Shown: positions 45,219 through 56,881, counted from the first letter of the stretch. The stretch: DNA of 64,000 nt from Acanthosepion lycidas (GCA_963932145.1 OZ010574.1:83030549-83094548); one strand, 5' to 3'. Made by a program: numbers and translations. The notes: generated by a model from the sequence alone, not told the origin.

Positions 45219-45926
45219 CCTCAGTGTGTATGCAACTCTTATGTTCTACAAATTAAAAAAATTCTTTTGTAATGCATCTTAAATTAGCTTTCCTCTTTTG
45301 CTTTCTAGAAATGTAGAAACTTCATGAATAGAAATTCATTTGTACTGTGTGGAGAATCCTTCAGATTCTTTTTGGAGTTTTACCAAAGTTAATAACTGTT
45401 TCTTATCAGTTTTGTCATAAAGAAATGGTTCCACATTGTCTAATCACTCAGCTTGTCCATTTCTAACAGCTGAAAATCAACAACCTCCTACCCAACCTTA
45501 ATTAATATCAGATGATGAGCTAAAGACCAATATTGTTTGATGTGTTTTTCACTCTCTTTACACTGCCTTCCAACGCAATTCTTCCTGAGTGCTGCTTTGC
45601 CATTTCTCAACACTTATAATCTGAGACACAGCCATTGTGTTGATATAGTATCTGCTAATTTCTTTCTTATTCTGACATTATGACAAAGTTGCCATTTTAT
45701 ATATATATACACACACACATACATACACAGATTAGGTAATATATATAATATCCTATGTCAATAACACATGTATATAAATATTATATATATTCACTAATTT
45801 ATACTTAATAGTTCTGTTATATAACATTAAGCACAGTTTTAATACACATGAGAAAAATATATATATACATGTATCTGCAAATATGTGTGTGTACATATTT
45901 TTTTATCATACCCATATCTATATCTA

Positions 45927-45970
<44 letters not shown>

Positions 45971-46094
45971 TACCAATCATTTATTTTTCATTTTTATTTT
46001 TGTTATCCATGCATACTAGTAAATTCATTCTCTTACATTCTCAACTGGGTCACATATATTCTGCAGCTTTTATGAAATTACAGTGTTTCCATTT
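45219..46094. other. Noncoding stretch with TA and CA runs
   Basis: Includes (TA)n at 45915-45960 and a short (CA)n near 45710. No gene. Confidence 0.55.
45915..45970. repeat. (TATC)n(TA)n T-run microsatellite
   Basis: tatc units grade into alternating TA and then a T-run. Confidence 0.95.
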
Positions 46095-46100
46095 TTGAAA

Positions 46101-46385
46101 TTTAGCATAATCTGACACAAGGCCGCAAGTTAGACCTACATACTGTATAAGACCCAACAACATATAGTGAAGAGCTGCTACAGGTTTTTAATGGATGATG
46201 TTGCTGTCATTCTCAAATGCCTATTTGTAGGTATTTTCTAAGTTTAGCTTAATCTGGCACAAGGCCACAAATTAGAAGCAAATACCGACATATGGTACAA
46301 GACCAAACAACATGTCGTGAAGAGCTGCCACATGTTTTTAATGGATGATATTGCTGTCACTCTGTATAAATGAATTTAACACTTT
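46101..46385 (+). repeat. R7 tandem pair, 142 bp units
   Basis: Units at 46101 and 46243 start tttagc(a/t)taatctg(a/g)cac, followed by aaggcc-caa, caacat-t-gtgaagagctgc, tttttaatggatgat and ttgctgtca. Single related sequences appear at 47235-47300 and 54540-54600 (tggcacaaggc core). I remember a 'gcacaaggccagcaattt' repeat from cephalopods, which may be the parent. Confidence 0.8.
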
Positions 46386-47511
46386 GAAAAGAAATTAATT
46401 CAAAATATAGAGGATTTTTATTCATTTATAGAAAGAACAACATAGCTCGCAAAAAAAAAGAGAAAGAGAAAATTATTTTTATGTATATGTAGATAGCTTG
46501 AAAAGGAAAGAAAAACATTTACATAGTGCATAGTTGTAATGTGTGTGCATTATGTGGTTAGGTGAAGTTTAAAAAGTGTCTTCCTTGAGGAAAAATGTCC
46601 CATTGTTGTCATTTCTATATCTTGGAGCAAAAGAAAAATGCAAAAATGTTTAGGTCCTTTCTTTTATAGTTCTGACTAGAATAACACCTGGCAGAAAAAT
46701 AACTGGCAGACAAGGTGCAAAATCTACAAAAATAGATTCTACATAAAGCTCAATGGTTTATGTTAGTGAAATATCTGGAAATATAAAAAGAAACTATATG
46801 TGCATTGCAGAGATATACTGCATATCAACACTTTAAATTCACTGTTAGGTCACCGTAATACATCTGACCATACTTTCAACTTAAGTGCTAGTCTGATCAG
46901 GAGAGAAAAGTTGAAAATGCTTTGATAGTGTACTAGTTTTAGATTTTGCCAATACATAAAACTATTTGAATATATTGTTTTTCAGAATATAATCCCCCAA
47001 AATATATAAAACCTCTTCCCTATTTCAACAGGGAATATTAAAAAAAATAAGACCTTAATCCATATTTCCTACTTGGCCCAGTTAAATGCCAATTTCCTTT
47101 CATAAATTTCTTAAGAAATCATGAAATTCTACTAATATTTATATGATAGAAGGGTCGGATATGCCATCAGCTATAATAGTAGTAATGATCTGTAGGGCCA
47201 TCTGGCTAACAATTGTTTCATAGCGACATGCACCCTATATTTACTCAATTTAGTATGGCACAAGGCCACAATTGTGATGCTATAAGATCAAATTTATAAC
47301 ATATTAATAACAGATTAAATTATATTAATTTTCCATTTTTCCTGATTTTTCTTACGAACCGGGATTTCTTACTAAACTATCGAATAAGGGAGAATCATAG
47401 CGACAAAATGTCTTCCTATGGTAGAGCACTTTGACAAGTGTATGTGGGGGAGGAGACAAAAAAAAAGAAAAAAAAAAGAATGTAAATGGGTTTCTGCTAG
47501 AGCGAAACTAT
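46386..47511. other. Noncoding stretch
   Basis: Contains one R7 core (47235-47300) and an A-rich run at 47457-47480. Confidence 0.55.
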
Positions 47512-47690
47512 ACTCACACGAGGCAGCAAGTGTCTGCTTTCTTCCTCATGATGGTAACTGAATGTACGGCTGACCTTATGTCCAAGCATCGACCTGGTTG
47601 GGGGCGGGGATCAACGACCAATCCTCCGGCCTCACCAAATAGTGGGTTTGGGAGATATGCTTTCAATAAAATTTAGAACAGGAGAAAGAA
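47512..47690 (-). promoter_or_regulatory. GC-richer island, possible promoter/first exon (weak)
   Basis: Clearly less AT-rich than its surroundings and free of known repeats. On the minus strand a GC-box-like CCCCGCCCCC (~47595-47610) precedes an ATG at 47549 (MRKKADTCCL) that runs into GTGAGT at 47517-47512, a donor-like site. This arrangement could be a first exon but also could be chance. The + strand frame 47431-47676 is not recognisable. Confidence 0.2.
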
Positions 47691-48084
47691 ACGGCGAGAA
47701 CAATTCCTAGTTCAGACAATCCAGTTGCCTTGATCTATCCACTATCCTCATCCTTTCTTCTATCACTCCTATCTGATCTTGCTCTAAATTTTCTGTAACC
47801 CCTTGTGTCTTAGTGGCTCCCGCCTTCCTTGGGGTGAAATGCTTAAAAAAAAAAAAAAATATTAATAACTTATAACATTTTAATAAACTAACCAGCTAAA
47901 CATTAATTCTGGGAGTGGCAGCCTTAACGATATTTATTGAGCAAGAGGCTTTAGTACTGTGGCATCTGTAAGGATTGAACTCATAATTCTATCTACTAAG
48001 GCTAAGCAAAGTAAATTTAACAAGAAAATTTAATTAGAAACAAAGAAAAGAGTACTGAACTATTACATAATATCAATCTTGCTA

Positions 48085-48530
48085 TACACAAGTAAATGTG
48101 GGACAGTTGAAGAAAAGACTCGAAGCAAGAGAAATTTTGTTCTACAGAAGGATGCTGAAAATACCATGGGTTGAATATATGAGCAGTGACAAAGTTTTAA
48201 AGAAATTGATAACCAAAAGAATACTTATACATAACATCAGAAAGAGAGAGCTGAAATTTTTAGAGCATATAATGAGGAAAGAGGGCTTGGAAAATTTGAT
48301 ACTCACTGCATATACTGAAAGTAAGAAGGACAGAGGGAATATAGAGGATTTTTATACATTTATAATGCATAATCTAACAACCATTTATCGTTGGCAGAAC
48401 AGAGTTTAGGAGAGATAGCAAGACGACAAACTTTACTAAGAACTACAAAAGAGAGGAAATTGTGGAGAGCCATGTTTGCCAACATCCTGAAGAATGATAT
48501 GCTTGATGTACTTGATAACTATTACTCTTT
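48085..48530 (+). pseudogene. LINE-C (RTE-like) 3' coding end
   Basis: The frame 48098-48409 reads KKRLEAREILFYRRMLKIPW, then VEYMSSDKVLKKL, IRKRELKFLEHIMRKEGLEN and TESKKDRGNIED. A later frame gives RKLWRAMFANILKND. This is the conserved C-terminus of RTE-type LINE proteins. The best LINE-C copy in the window; broken by frameshift near 48409. Confidence 0.85.
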
Positions 48531-48599
48531 GCAAGGTACTCACTTTCAGGCTTATGCATCTTTATTGTAATTTTAGCACAGTATACTGTATACCATCGC

Positions 48600-48840
48600 C
48601 ACTACTTTTTGGATTTAACTAAAACCTCCTCCAATGAGCGTATCCATATATATCATCTTTTATATACTGTCTCCCTTCAGGATATAAGTGATAATGACTC
48701 TCTGCAACTTACTGGCATTTGTAGTTCTAAGATCTTTGACTCTTTACCACTGCTAAATTTCCAAAGCTGTCCTTCCTCATAATGCGTCCCAGAAATTTCA
48801 ACTGTTACCCTAATGATTTCAAGCTGACACATGTTGATTT
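48600..48840 (-). pseudogene. LINE-C 3' end fragment, inverted
   Basis: The minus strand encodes KLQRVIITYILKGDS (48660-48700) and VEISGTHYEE (48770-48800), the mutated WRxMIxxILKG and LKFLGHIMRKE blocks. It lies tail-to-tail with the copy just upstream. Confidence 0.65.
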
Positions 48841-49009
48841 ATTCTCATTTTCAACCACTGATCAGTTCTACCTATATAGTCAGCAGTACATTTAACTCAA
48901 CATGCTCAAACCTCTCTCAAAGTTTCACTGTTTGTAGTCAAACAAAGTCTCACTGTTTGCATGATTTCCTGTGTTTTTGTAATGCTGCCATATATTTTGG
49001 CAGAGTATA

Positions 49010-49395
49010 CATGGGGTTCTGCAGAAAGATGCTGCGGATACCATGGATCAAACATGTTAGCAAGCAATGAGGTTTTAGAAAAAAATGGCAACAAAAAGAA
49101 AACTTATACTTAACATCAGGAAAAGAGTTGAAATTTCTAGGGCACATAATGAAGAAGAAGGGCTAGGAAAATCTGTTACTCACAGGACAAATTAAAAGTA
49201 AGAGAGACAAAGGAAAAAATGTGCAACGTACGTGATGAGCTTGGGAAAATGGATGGGGGAACAGGGTTTAGAAATAAAGAAAAGACAAGGGACAGAAAGT
49301 TGGGGAGAGCCATGATTATCTACATTAGAGCTGCAAGGGACAGAAAGTTGTGGAGAGCCATGATCACCTACATCTTGAGGGGACATGCGACATAA
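49010..49395 (+). pseudogene. LINE-C 3' end fragment with internal duplication
   Basis: It encodes YMGFCRKMLRIPWIKHVSKQ, then ELKFLGHIMKKKG and LLLTGQIKSKRDK. The terminal block gggacagaaagttg(g/t)ggaga followed by gccatgat occurs twice (49281 and 49329), a ~48 bp tandem duplication of the RKLWRAMI coding block. Confidence 0.8.
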
Positions 49396-49525
49396 GGAAG
49401 AAGTATAAATTACAGTGGGTTGAACAATGAGAGCTGATATTTACAAGGCAGGTTTGGGTGGCTTGAATGCTAATGCATTAGAGTGGTAAATATCTGAGAC
49501 AAAGCAGAATGTCGTTACAGACTTA

Positions 49526-50950
49526 CAATGGGGAAAATAAGTATTTCATCCCCTGCTAATTTTCTGAGTTTGCCACCTTACAAAAATGGGAATGGTCTGT
49601 AATTTTCAGGGTAGGTCCATCTTGAAAGTGAGAGATAAAATATAAAAAAAATTATAGAAAATCACATTATATTAATTTTTGAACATTTATTTCTTTTTTA
49701 TTGAAAAAAATAAGTATTTCACCGCCTACCAACCAGCAATGATTCAGGTCCCACAGACCAGTTATGTGACTAGGAGGCATACAGACTAGTCCTATTACTA
49801 AATTATTATTCTTAATCAAGTACTCATTACCTGTATAAAAGTCACTAGTTCACAGAATCCTTCAATGAATCAGAATCTAATCTCTTTACAATAGGCAAGA
49901 CAAAAGAATTGTCTAAGGATATCCTGGACAAATTTTTATGCCTGCACAAGACTGGAATGCGCTACAGGATGGTTGGCAAGCAGCTAGGTGAGAAAGAGTC
50001 AACTGTTGGTGCGATAATAAGAAAATGGAAGAAACACCAATTGACTATCAATCCCCCTCAGTCTGGAGCTCCACGCAAGATCTCCCAACATGATGATGAG
50101 GAAACAACCCAGAACTACGTGGCAAGAGCTTGTTGATGATCTCAAGGCAGCTGTCAACACAGTCATCAAGATGACCATTAGTAACACACTACATGATAGT
50201 GGACTGAAATGATGTAGTGTCTGCAAGGTCCCCCTGCTCAAGAAGGCACATGTACATGACCGTTAGAAGTTTGCAAATGAGTACCTAAATGATTCAAAGG
50301 AAAGTTGGGAGAAAGTGCTGTGGTTAACAAAACTAAAATTGAACTTCTTGACATCAACTTGACTCACCGTGTTTGGAGAGGAAAAAAGCTGACTTGGAGC
50401 CCAAGAAGACCATTCAAACCATTAAGCATGGTGGTGGAAACGTTATGTTTTGGGGCTGTTTCTCTGCTAAGGGGACAGGACAACTACACCGGATTGAGGG
50501 AAAGATGAATGGGGCCAAATGTTGAGTGAAAACCTCCTTGCTTCAGCCAGCACACTGAAGATGGTTTGTGGACGGGTGTTACAGCATAACAATGACACAA
50601 AGCATATGGTTAAGGCAACAAAGGGGGTGGCTCAAGAAGAATCACATTAAGGATATGGAGTGTCCAAGTCAGTCCCCGGAACTTAATCCTTTAGAGAATC
50701 TGTGGAGGGAGCTGAAGCTTTGAGTTGCCCAACGACAACCTACAAGCATTAAGGATTTGGAATCTGCAAAGAGAAGTGGGCCAAAATCCCCCCTGTGATC
50801 TGTAAAAACTTGGTAACAAACTACAAGAAAAACTACCAGATGCTGTGCTTGCCAACAAGGGTTTCATCACTAAATACTGAGTTATGTTTTGCTATCGGGT
50901 GAAATACTTGTTTTTTTTCAATAAAAAAGAAATAAATGTTCAAAAATGAA
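49526..50950 (+). mobile_element. Tc1-like transposon, fish-type, 3' truncated
   Basis: It begins CAATGGGGAAAATAAGTATT after TA at 49524-49525. Inside the 5' repeat a second direct copy (aaaaaataagtatttcacc) lies near 49703-49723, so the ends are of the IR/DR type. The 3' inner copy is present inverted (ggtgaaatacttg, ~50900), but the outer terminal repeat is missing. The left end, untranslated region and transposase gene follow, almost block by block, a Tc1 family I know from teleost fishes and lampreys. That comparison is from memory. Confidence 0.9.
49891..50880 (+). pseudogene. Tc1 transposase, inactivated
   Basis: The expected start is ATA instead of ATG at 49891, continuing [20 protein letters not shown]. 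The paired domain is clear: [29 protein letters not shown] deletion then shifts the frame at about 50100. Later blocks are [13 protein letters not shown], where family members have WSDETKIELF (Asp to Asn, Glu to Lys), then THRVWRGKK and QHNND where QHDND is expected (second Asp to Asn). [17 protein letters not shown] follows with the final Glu intact, then QQGFHH near the end. Both aspartates of the DDE triad are thus lost, with several frameshifts. Confidence 0.9.
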
Positions 50951-51009
50951 CATAACATGAAATAAATTAACAAAAGTGATTATCTTTTTATGATTTGGGA
51001 TGTTCATTG

Positions 51010-51150
51010 TGGTATATTGGGTATCGGCTCTGAATGAGAACTCAGAGGGCTGAGTTCAAATTCTGGTTGAGTTTATTATATTTACTTACGCACAAATACC
51101 TGGGGGAAAGGTATGAATCTATCTTTTGTCCCTTCTGAGGATTCAGTTTA
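51010..51150 (+). repeat. tRNA-derived SINE, 5' part
   Basis: cattgtggtatattgggtat, gagttcaaattctggttg (B-box-like), atttacttacgcacaaatac and ggaaaggtatgaatcta follow the SINE block order. Confidence 0.8.
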
Positions 51151-52259
51151 TTTTAAATAGTGTTATAATTTGCTGTTATTTGTTCAATGGAATATTTGAT
51201 TATTTTCTAGGTGGGGATGTTGGAATTAATTTGGAAATACTGTAGGGGAGTTTAATGATGAGTGAGGATTTGGGATTTTTTGTTAATGATTTTTATTTAA
51301 ATTAGAATTGTTGCATTTATTTTTTCTTTTCTTCTTTAAAATTGTTTCTCCTGTTTCCTCTTTTCTGCATTTAATTTTTTTTTATAATTTTGATACCATG
51401 TGGAAATAGAAAGAGAAGGAAAAACAAGTGATGTAAAATGGATGCTCAGAATTGCAATGTCAACCAAATTATTTTGGCTGTGAATAGGGAAATAGAATCT
51501 GATGCAAGACAAATAAAAAGAAAAAAAGAATTCTTAGAGATTCCTTTCTTTGTTTTGATTTTTATTTACTTTTCTTAATTTTTTTGTTCTTTTACTCACT
51601 TTTATTTCTAATGGAATGGTTGAGTCCAATTGAGTGGGTGGATGTTAAGTTTATTTTTTTCTTTTTCGATTCCAATTTGTTGTTTTTTTGTAATATTTGT
51701 CCAAAAAACAGACAATCTATTTTCTATTTTTCAATCAGGTATCAATTACAAAACTGTTCTGCTATTCAAGAAAGACAAAAACCTTGTCACTGTCATTCAA
51801 GTGATGCAAAATTTTTATGGCAAACAGCAAATTAAAGCCAACATGATAGTTATGCATATGTGCATATTATTACAATATATGTGCAATATGTAATATGCTT
51901 GTCTGTGCATATCAATCTATTCTTTTGTAACAAATACAAGTGCTGCCTGGAAATTTCCAACTTAAAAAGCATGCCATGCAAATAACTTATTTTGGATCAT
52001 ATCTTACATTTACTTGGTAGAAGAATATCCTTTATCAATGTCAAGGCGATAACATCTCTGAAAATTAGATACTGCTATCTTTGATAAGACTTATGACTTC
52101 TAATTTTTGTACTGACTTCACTTAGACTGCAACTGAAAAACATTATGTAAACTGAATTTCCATTCAATGTAATGTTTGTTCAAGAACATTTTGAGGAATT
52201 TGAGGAAAACAAAACTATTAATAAAAGGGGATCTCTGTATAATTAAATACGCAGGTTAA
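51151..52259. other. AT-rich noncoding stretch
   Basis: Overlapping open frames at 51584-51893 have no family resemblance and a T-rich composition. Confidence 0.55.
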
Positions 52260-52835
52260 CATTTGAACTCCCAAATTATGGAACATTGAGATAATTTTAA
52301 AAAAAGTTTTTTACAATGAAGTTCACCTTGTAGAAGGTCCAATAGCCACTTGAGGTAGAGGTGGTCACAGAGTAAGAGGCACAGTTTCTGGGGATATGTA
52401 GGGAAGATAATGGCTGACCCTAAATTTGAACAGGTTAAGATTGTAGTGATCAAGAAAGCATCATCTTGAGAGTTGGTTCCAAAAAGTAGTTTTGTGGGAA
52501 TAAGCAGGTGGAACTTATATCTCATTAAGGGAATATGAAAGAAATGAGGATGGTTCGCTATAATATGTGTGGTATAGAGGAGTCTTAGCCATGAAGATTA
52601 GAACTGGTAAAACTAAAGAATTTAGTTCGACTGAACACTTTCCATGGAAATAGCAATAGACTAGTGAGAGGCTTGCAACATTTCATGTGGGAAAGGAGTT
52701 GTTGAGCAGGGTAGGGGAATAATTCATAACTTACAAGTATGCTGGGACCCTTTTAGGCTCTATCAAGACTGGAAAGTGAGAGCAGGTAGCTCATGTCCAT
52801 AAATTAGGAGAATTGGGAGTGTATCTGCTTTTTAA
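52260..52835 (-). pseudogene. LINE-B RT C-terminal tail
   Basis: The minus strand encodes NVASLSLVYCYFHGKCSVEL, then LVLPVLIF, a WNQLS block, CFLDHYNLNLFKFRV and HYLP. This is the LINE-B/CR1-like ending (NVASLSLFY..YFGKCS.EL / LWNQLP / CFPDHYNLQ.FK.RV). Several frameshifts. Confidence 0.8.
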
Positions 52836-53759
52836 ATTTTCATTATTTTCTAGTCAATTTTAAAAATCATTGAAAATAAAACAATAGTATTTTATGATAT
52901 TTTGTAAATTCCTCTTGTGACAATCTTTGGTCTTTCTCTTACACAATTTTTGAATTTCTTTTGCATTTATATTAACTTAAACAGATATTCAATTTAGGGA
53001 CATTCTTACAAACCTTCTTATTGAGGCTTTTTCGTATAGTCATTTTTATGAATATCTTTCTTTTTTTTTGTCTACTGGATTTGTTAGCTTAGTTTAGCAC
53101 TATGTCCACCTGGGGAAAATAAAGATTAATTCAGTCTTTCAATCAAGACGTCTACTTCTGTTTTTTATTTAAGTTGGAATACAGACCACTGATGTCACTA
53201 TGTAATCTACTATGTTACTTACAATCATTATATTTTTTAAGATATCAATGCTGATGACTTGCAACTAAAAACATTGCTATTTTAATAGCATGGAATTTTG
53301 TTACTTTTTAAAACAAATATATAATTTAATCAGAGTGATCTCTGATTTTCATTTTTAAGATGATAAAAATTGCAGAGATATATTGGGAAGGAAAGGAATT
53401 TGAAAGTGAGAAAAGAGATTTGACATTGTATTTGAATTTAGAGAAAAAATGTTTCATCAAAAATACGAAGATATATGAAATCATTTGTTTTATTCATTTT
53501 TGTTATTTTGATTTGTTGGTTTGTGGGTCAGATTTATTTATCATACTTTCTGGATATATCACATCAATTAGCCATATTTTGCATTCACAAATTTAAAGAA
53601 ACTGAAATATTAATAAAAGTTTTATTTTTTATACTAAAGCTCACCGATGACAAGTCTCAAGAGCCACTCAAGATAAAAATTTTAAACTGTTAAAATTGGT
53701 ATGATGATAAATGATGTGTGATATAAGTAAAATATGGTGGTAGAGAATAAAGGTTATGA
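52836..53759. other. AT-rich noncoding stretch
   Basis: No recognised content. The frame at 53360-53596 shows no family features. Confidence 0.5.
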
Positions 53760-54330
53760 AGATGATGTATAACAATTGACCCCTGACCTGTAAAGGTTAA
53801 GATTATTGTGTTTAGGAAAGCATCCATAAAATATCTGTTATTGGGGAAAAAACTGTCTCAGTGGAACTGCTGTATCCTTAAAAAGGTTACAAACAGACAA
53901 AGGTGGTAATCAAGTGAAAGGAACAGCAACACAGGCATAGATGAAAGAAAGAGAGATTTATTGTAAAAGAGAATACATTATTGAAAGACAGGAAATCAGT
54001 TAGTTGGCAAGTAATTCCTGAAGCAAGTTCGTCAGGTATATCCTGTGCACACTATATATATCTACTGAAATAGTCGGTCCATAATAGGTGATAGGTAGAG
54101 TGGGACATTCCATTATAACAGGAACTTTCTCCTTACATGTGCAATATGGAGGAAATGAGGCTGATTCAACTCTGTGAACGTAACATGGCATCTCTAAACA
54201 GTAGAAGGTTTGAACTGGTGGATCTAAAGAATGGAGTTCATATAAATATTTACCATATGCAATATTGCATATGTAGAAAGAGGCTGTAGAGTGGAAAATA
54301 GGTCTTAGACTGAATATTTCATGGGATATG
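53760..54330 (-). pseudogene. LINE-B tail copy, split by a solo LTR
   Basis: 53790-53867 (aggttaagattattgtgttt, aggaaagcatc, gtctcagtggaac) and 54121-54330 (gaaatgaggctgattcaac, 'actggtggatctaaagaatggagttc') align with 52430-52500 and 52540-52630. The LTR sits exactly at 'gtggaac/ttt', which is continuous in the other copy. Confidence 0.75.
53868..54120 (-). mobile_element. Solo LTR, 253 bp, reverse copy
   Basis: In minus orientation it begins TGTTATAATGGAATGTCCCA and ends GGATACAGCA. It is flanked by a perfect 5 bp duplication GGAAC at 53863-53867 and 54121-54125. It is homologous to 39374-39623 along its length (both contain cagtagatatatatag and tacaataaa(c/t)ctctctttc). Inserted in LINE-B. 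Confidence 0.92.
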
Positions 54331-54904
54331 AAATAACTTATGTAATGACTCAGTATGAATCAAAGTTTTTACACTTGTCATAGTCTCTGAAACAAGCTTG
54401 CTACAGATTTACTCAGTGGAAAGGTACCCTTGTGATTTAAAAGCTTAATTTAATCTTATCTTCAGCTGTGGTTCACCAAGTAGTAAACATACTACAATAG
54501 TAATGGTCTGTGGGGCTTACTTCCTAACCATTGCTGTAGTTATTTATTAAGTATAGCTTAGTTTGGCACAAGGCTATTAGTGTAGAGTACTTAGGTTTAA
54601 TCCCAGAATTCCATTATGCAAGTACCAAGTCTTTTATTAAAAAAAAAATCTGGGATCAAACACTTTTCAGGGATTAGAATTTTTTAGATTTTGAAATTGT
54701 TATGTAGGTACTCTATATATGATGAACAGTAAAGTCAGGTATTAGCCACAGGGTATTCTGCAGCTTTTTCTACAATTTTCATTGTCAAAATTACTGAAAA
54801 AGTAAGCAAATTATTCATGACCTATAGAGGCATGTCTTAATAGTAGAAGTACTAATACACAGTAATTGTAAAATAATAATTTCTACTCTGCTCAACAAGG
54901 CCTG
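54331..54904. other. Noncoding stretch with one R7 core
   Basis: 54540-54600 contains gtatagcttagtttggcaca aggc (R7 core). The remainder is not recognised. Confidence 0.5.
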
Positions 54905-55075
54905 GTAATGGTAATCTTAGCCATTTCCATATATGGAAATATTCAGCATTCATTGACCATACATCCGATGATACTATTGGTTAAAATTTATAAAATGTTT
55001 CTATTAAAACAATTTTTTAGGAAAATAGGTTTCTCAAGTCAACTAATTGTTATTGCCAGTGATGTGGCCTTTGAG
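54905..55075 (+). repeat. Dispersed repeat R1
   Basis: ggtaatcttagccatttcc, cattcattgaccatac, aaaatttataaaatgtttct and ggaaaataggtttctcaagt align to 32620-32760. Confidence 0.65.
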
Positions 55076-55079
55076 GTTT

Positions 55080-55260
55080 CTACACATTGGAGTAATGAAT
55101 AGCAACTCAGATTGAGAAATCAGAGAGTTAAGCTCATTTCTGGCTGAGTTCATGACATTCACTTACCTTGGGAAAGGTATGAATCTATCACTCCTGCCAA
55201 CCATCTATGGGTAAATAACAGGACAGACTGGGTTCTATGACCTTGGTTAGAGATTAGCTT
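55080..55260 (+). repeat. tRNA-derived SINE
   Basis: acattggagtaatgaatagc, gagaaatcagagagttaagc, ccttgggaaaggtatgaatc, ctatgggtaaataacaggac and agactgggttctatgacctt. The tail after 55260 is a different sequence (55268-55480, possibly another dispersed repeat). Confidence 0.82.
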
Positions 55261-55554
55261 AGGAGAAGGAAAACTCTGAATTTAAGCCAGCCTAGAGAGG
55301 GTTAGGATCCATCAGGCTATCTTGCCTAAGTCACACCACTGTTACTGTGGCTGCAGTACATGTGGTGCCTGTAAGACCCTAATGGGTTACAGGAATCATG
55401 ACCATGATGGTGACAGTGATTTTGGTTTCTGTTATTTGGCTGATGACTTTCAACAGCAGCAACAACTAAAATGGATAGGAGATGTAACTCAAAACGAGAA
55501 TAGTGTCATGATCAAGATGTTGATATTCCACACTACTTAAAACAAAAAGGTTAG

Positions 55555-55830
55555 GAAGGAAAGCCCCTGTCACTACTGAAAAGAGCAATAATAATTATTG
55601 AATTTGAGAAACCTATTTTCCTGAAAATTTCTTTTAATTGAATGATTTTATGAATTTCAATTGACAGTAGTATTGACTGCTCGGCCAATGAATGCTGATG
55701 TTTCCTTATAAAGAAACAGCAAATATTACCATTTGTTTGTGATTCTTTAATGTCAGTCCAAGATGTTTGCAAAAGGATTGTCCTTGCTAAGACCTACAGG
55801 TTTCACTTGTATTAGTAATGTATGCATGTA
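55555..55830 (-). repeat. Dispersed repeat R1, reversed
   Basis: In minus sense it reads VKPVGLSKDNP, then, after noncoding-like sequence, HQHSLAEQSI, IEIHKIIQLKEIFRKIGFS and SSDRGFPS. It joins on one strand the two R1 parts that lie on opposite strands at 32620-33125. Confidence 0.65.
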
Positions 55831-56815
55831 CTGACCATGTATATAATTGGTAATGCAGTAAAAGCAAATTTTGGCACATGGATCATATCTGGTCATATCT
55901 GATGACAAATACAAACCTATGCCATGTAGATGACATCCATGGAAAAAATGTTTGATTTTAAGAAATGGATTGCTTTCAAAATTTCAGATAAAAGATTGTG
56001 CAGCTGTAAGGGTTCATTAGATTAAATTGTTATACATTACACATTGTTGAGGCCAATATTATTTCAGTGTTATTCTCTTTGTCATTATGCCCTGTTTACA
56101 TGTTGTGTTTTTATTTTGCTCTTTCAGAGGAATCAAGATTTTATTGTTGTCTTCTCATTGTAGAAGATAAATTTATTACCTCAAAAAATATTGAATTCAT
56201 GTCAATTTATAAATATATGACTTTATGGGTACCTGCTTTTGGAAAGAAGTCAGCATATTTTTTTCCATAAAATCTAGATAATGTAAAATGTTGTTTGAAA
56301 TCAAACCCAAATGAATTCTACACAAAAGAATGCGTTTTTATGCAATCTTATCTTAATTGCTAATAAAAATCAAATAAAAGATTCACTTGTTCGTGCAACA
56401 TTGCATAGAGGATGGATGAAATAAATTTTATAAATTGACTATGAAATCATAAACTTGTTTCATTGACACAAAATTTGAAGATGCCATTGTGTGGATGATT
56501 GCCTGCATTCTGCTTTATTAGCTTTTATTCCTTTATTTTTTGTACATAGAAAACACATATAAAATAATTGTTGTCATTTTTATATTTATTGGTCTAGAGC
56601 AGGTTCATAGTAGATCTCTGTTTCATTTGTCAAAAGTTGGAATTATAGTGTTTACAAGGTATATCTCTGGTAATACACACTGGCTATATCATAATTTCCA
56701 TGTTCCTTATTGAAGATATTCTCTTAAGTTGATAAAGAATTTAATTTCAGATAGAAAAATAAAGTTTTGAGAGATCTCAATGAGAGATATACATTTCTCA
56801 AGTGATAATTGTGCT
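55831..56815. other. Noncoding stretch
   Basis: No recognised gene or element. Confidence 0.55.
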
Positions 56816-56818
56816 TTG

Positions 56819-56873
56819 CTCTCTCTCTGTGTCTCTCTCTCTCTCCATATATATATATATATATATATATATA
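56819..56873. repeat. (TC)n(TA)n microsatellite
   Basis: ctctct units followed by alternating TA. Confidence 0.96.
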
Positions 56874-56881
56874 CTCAAATG

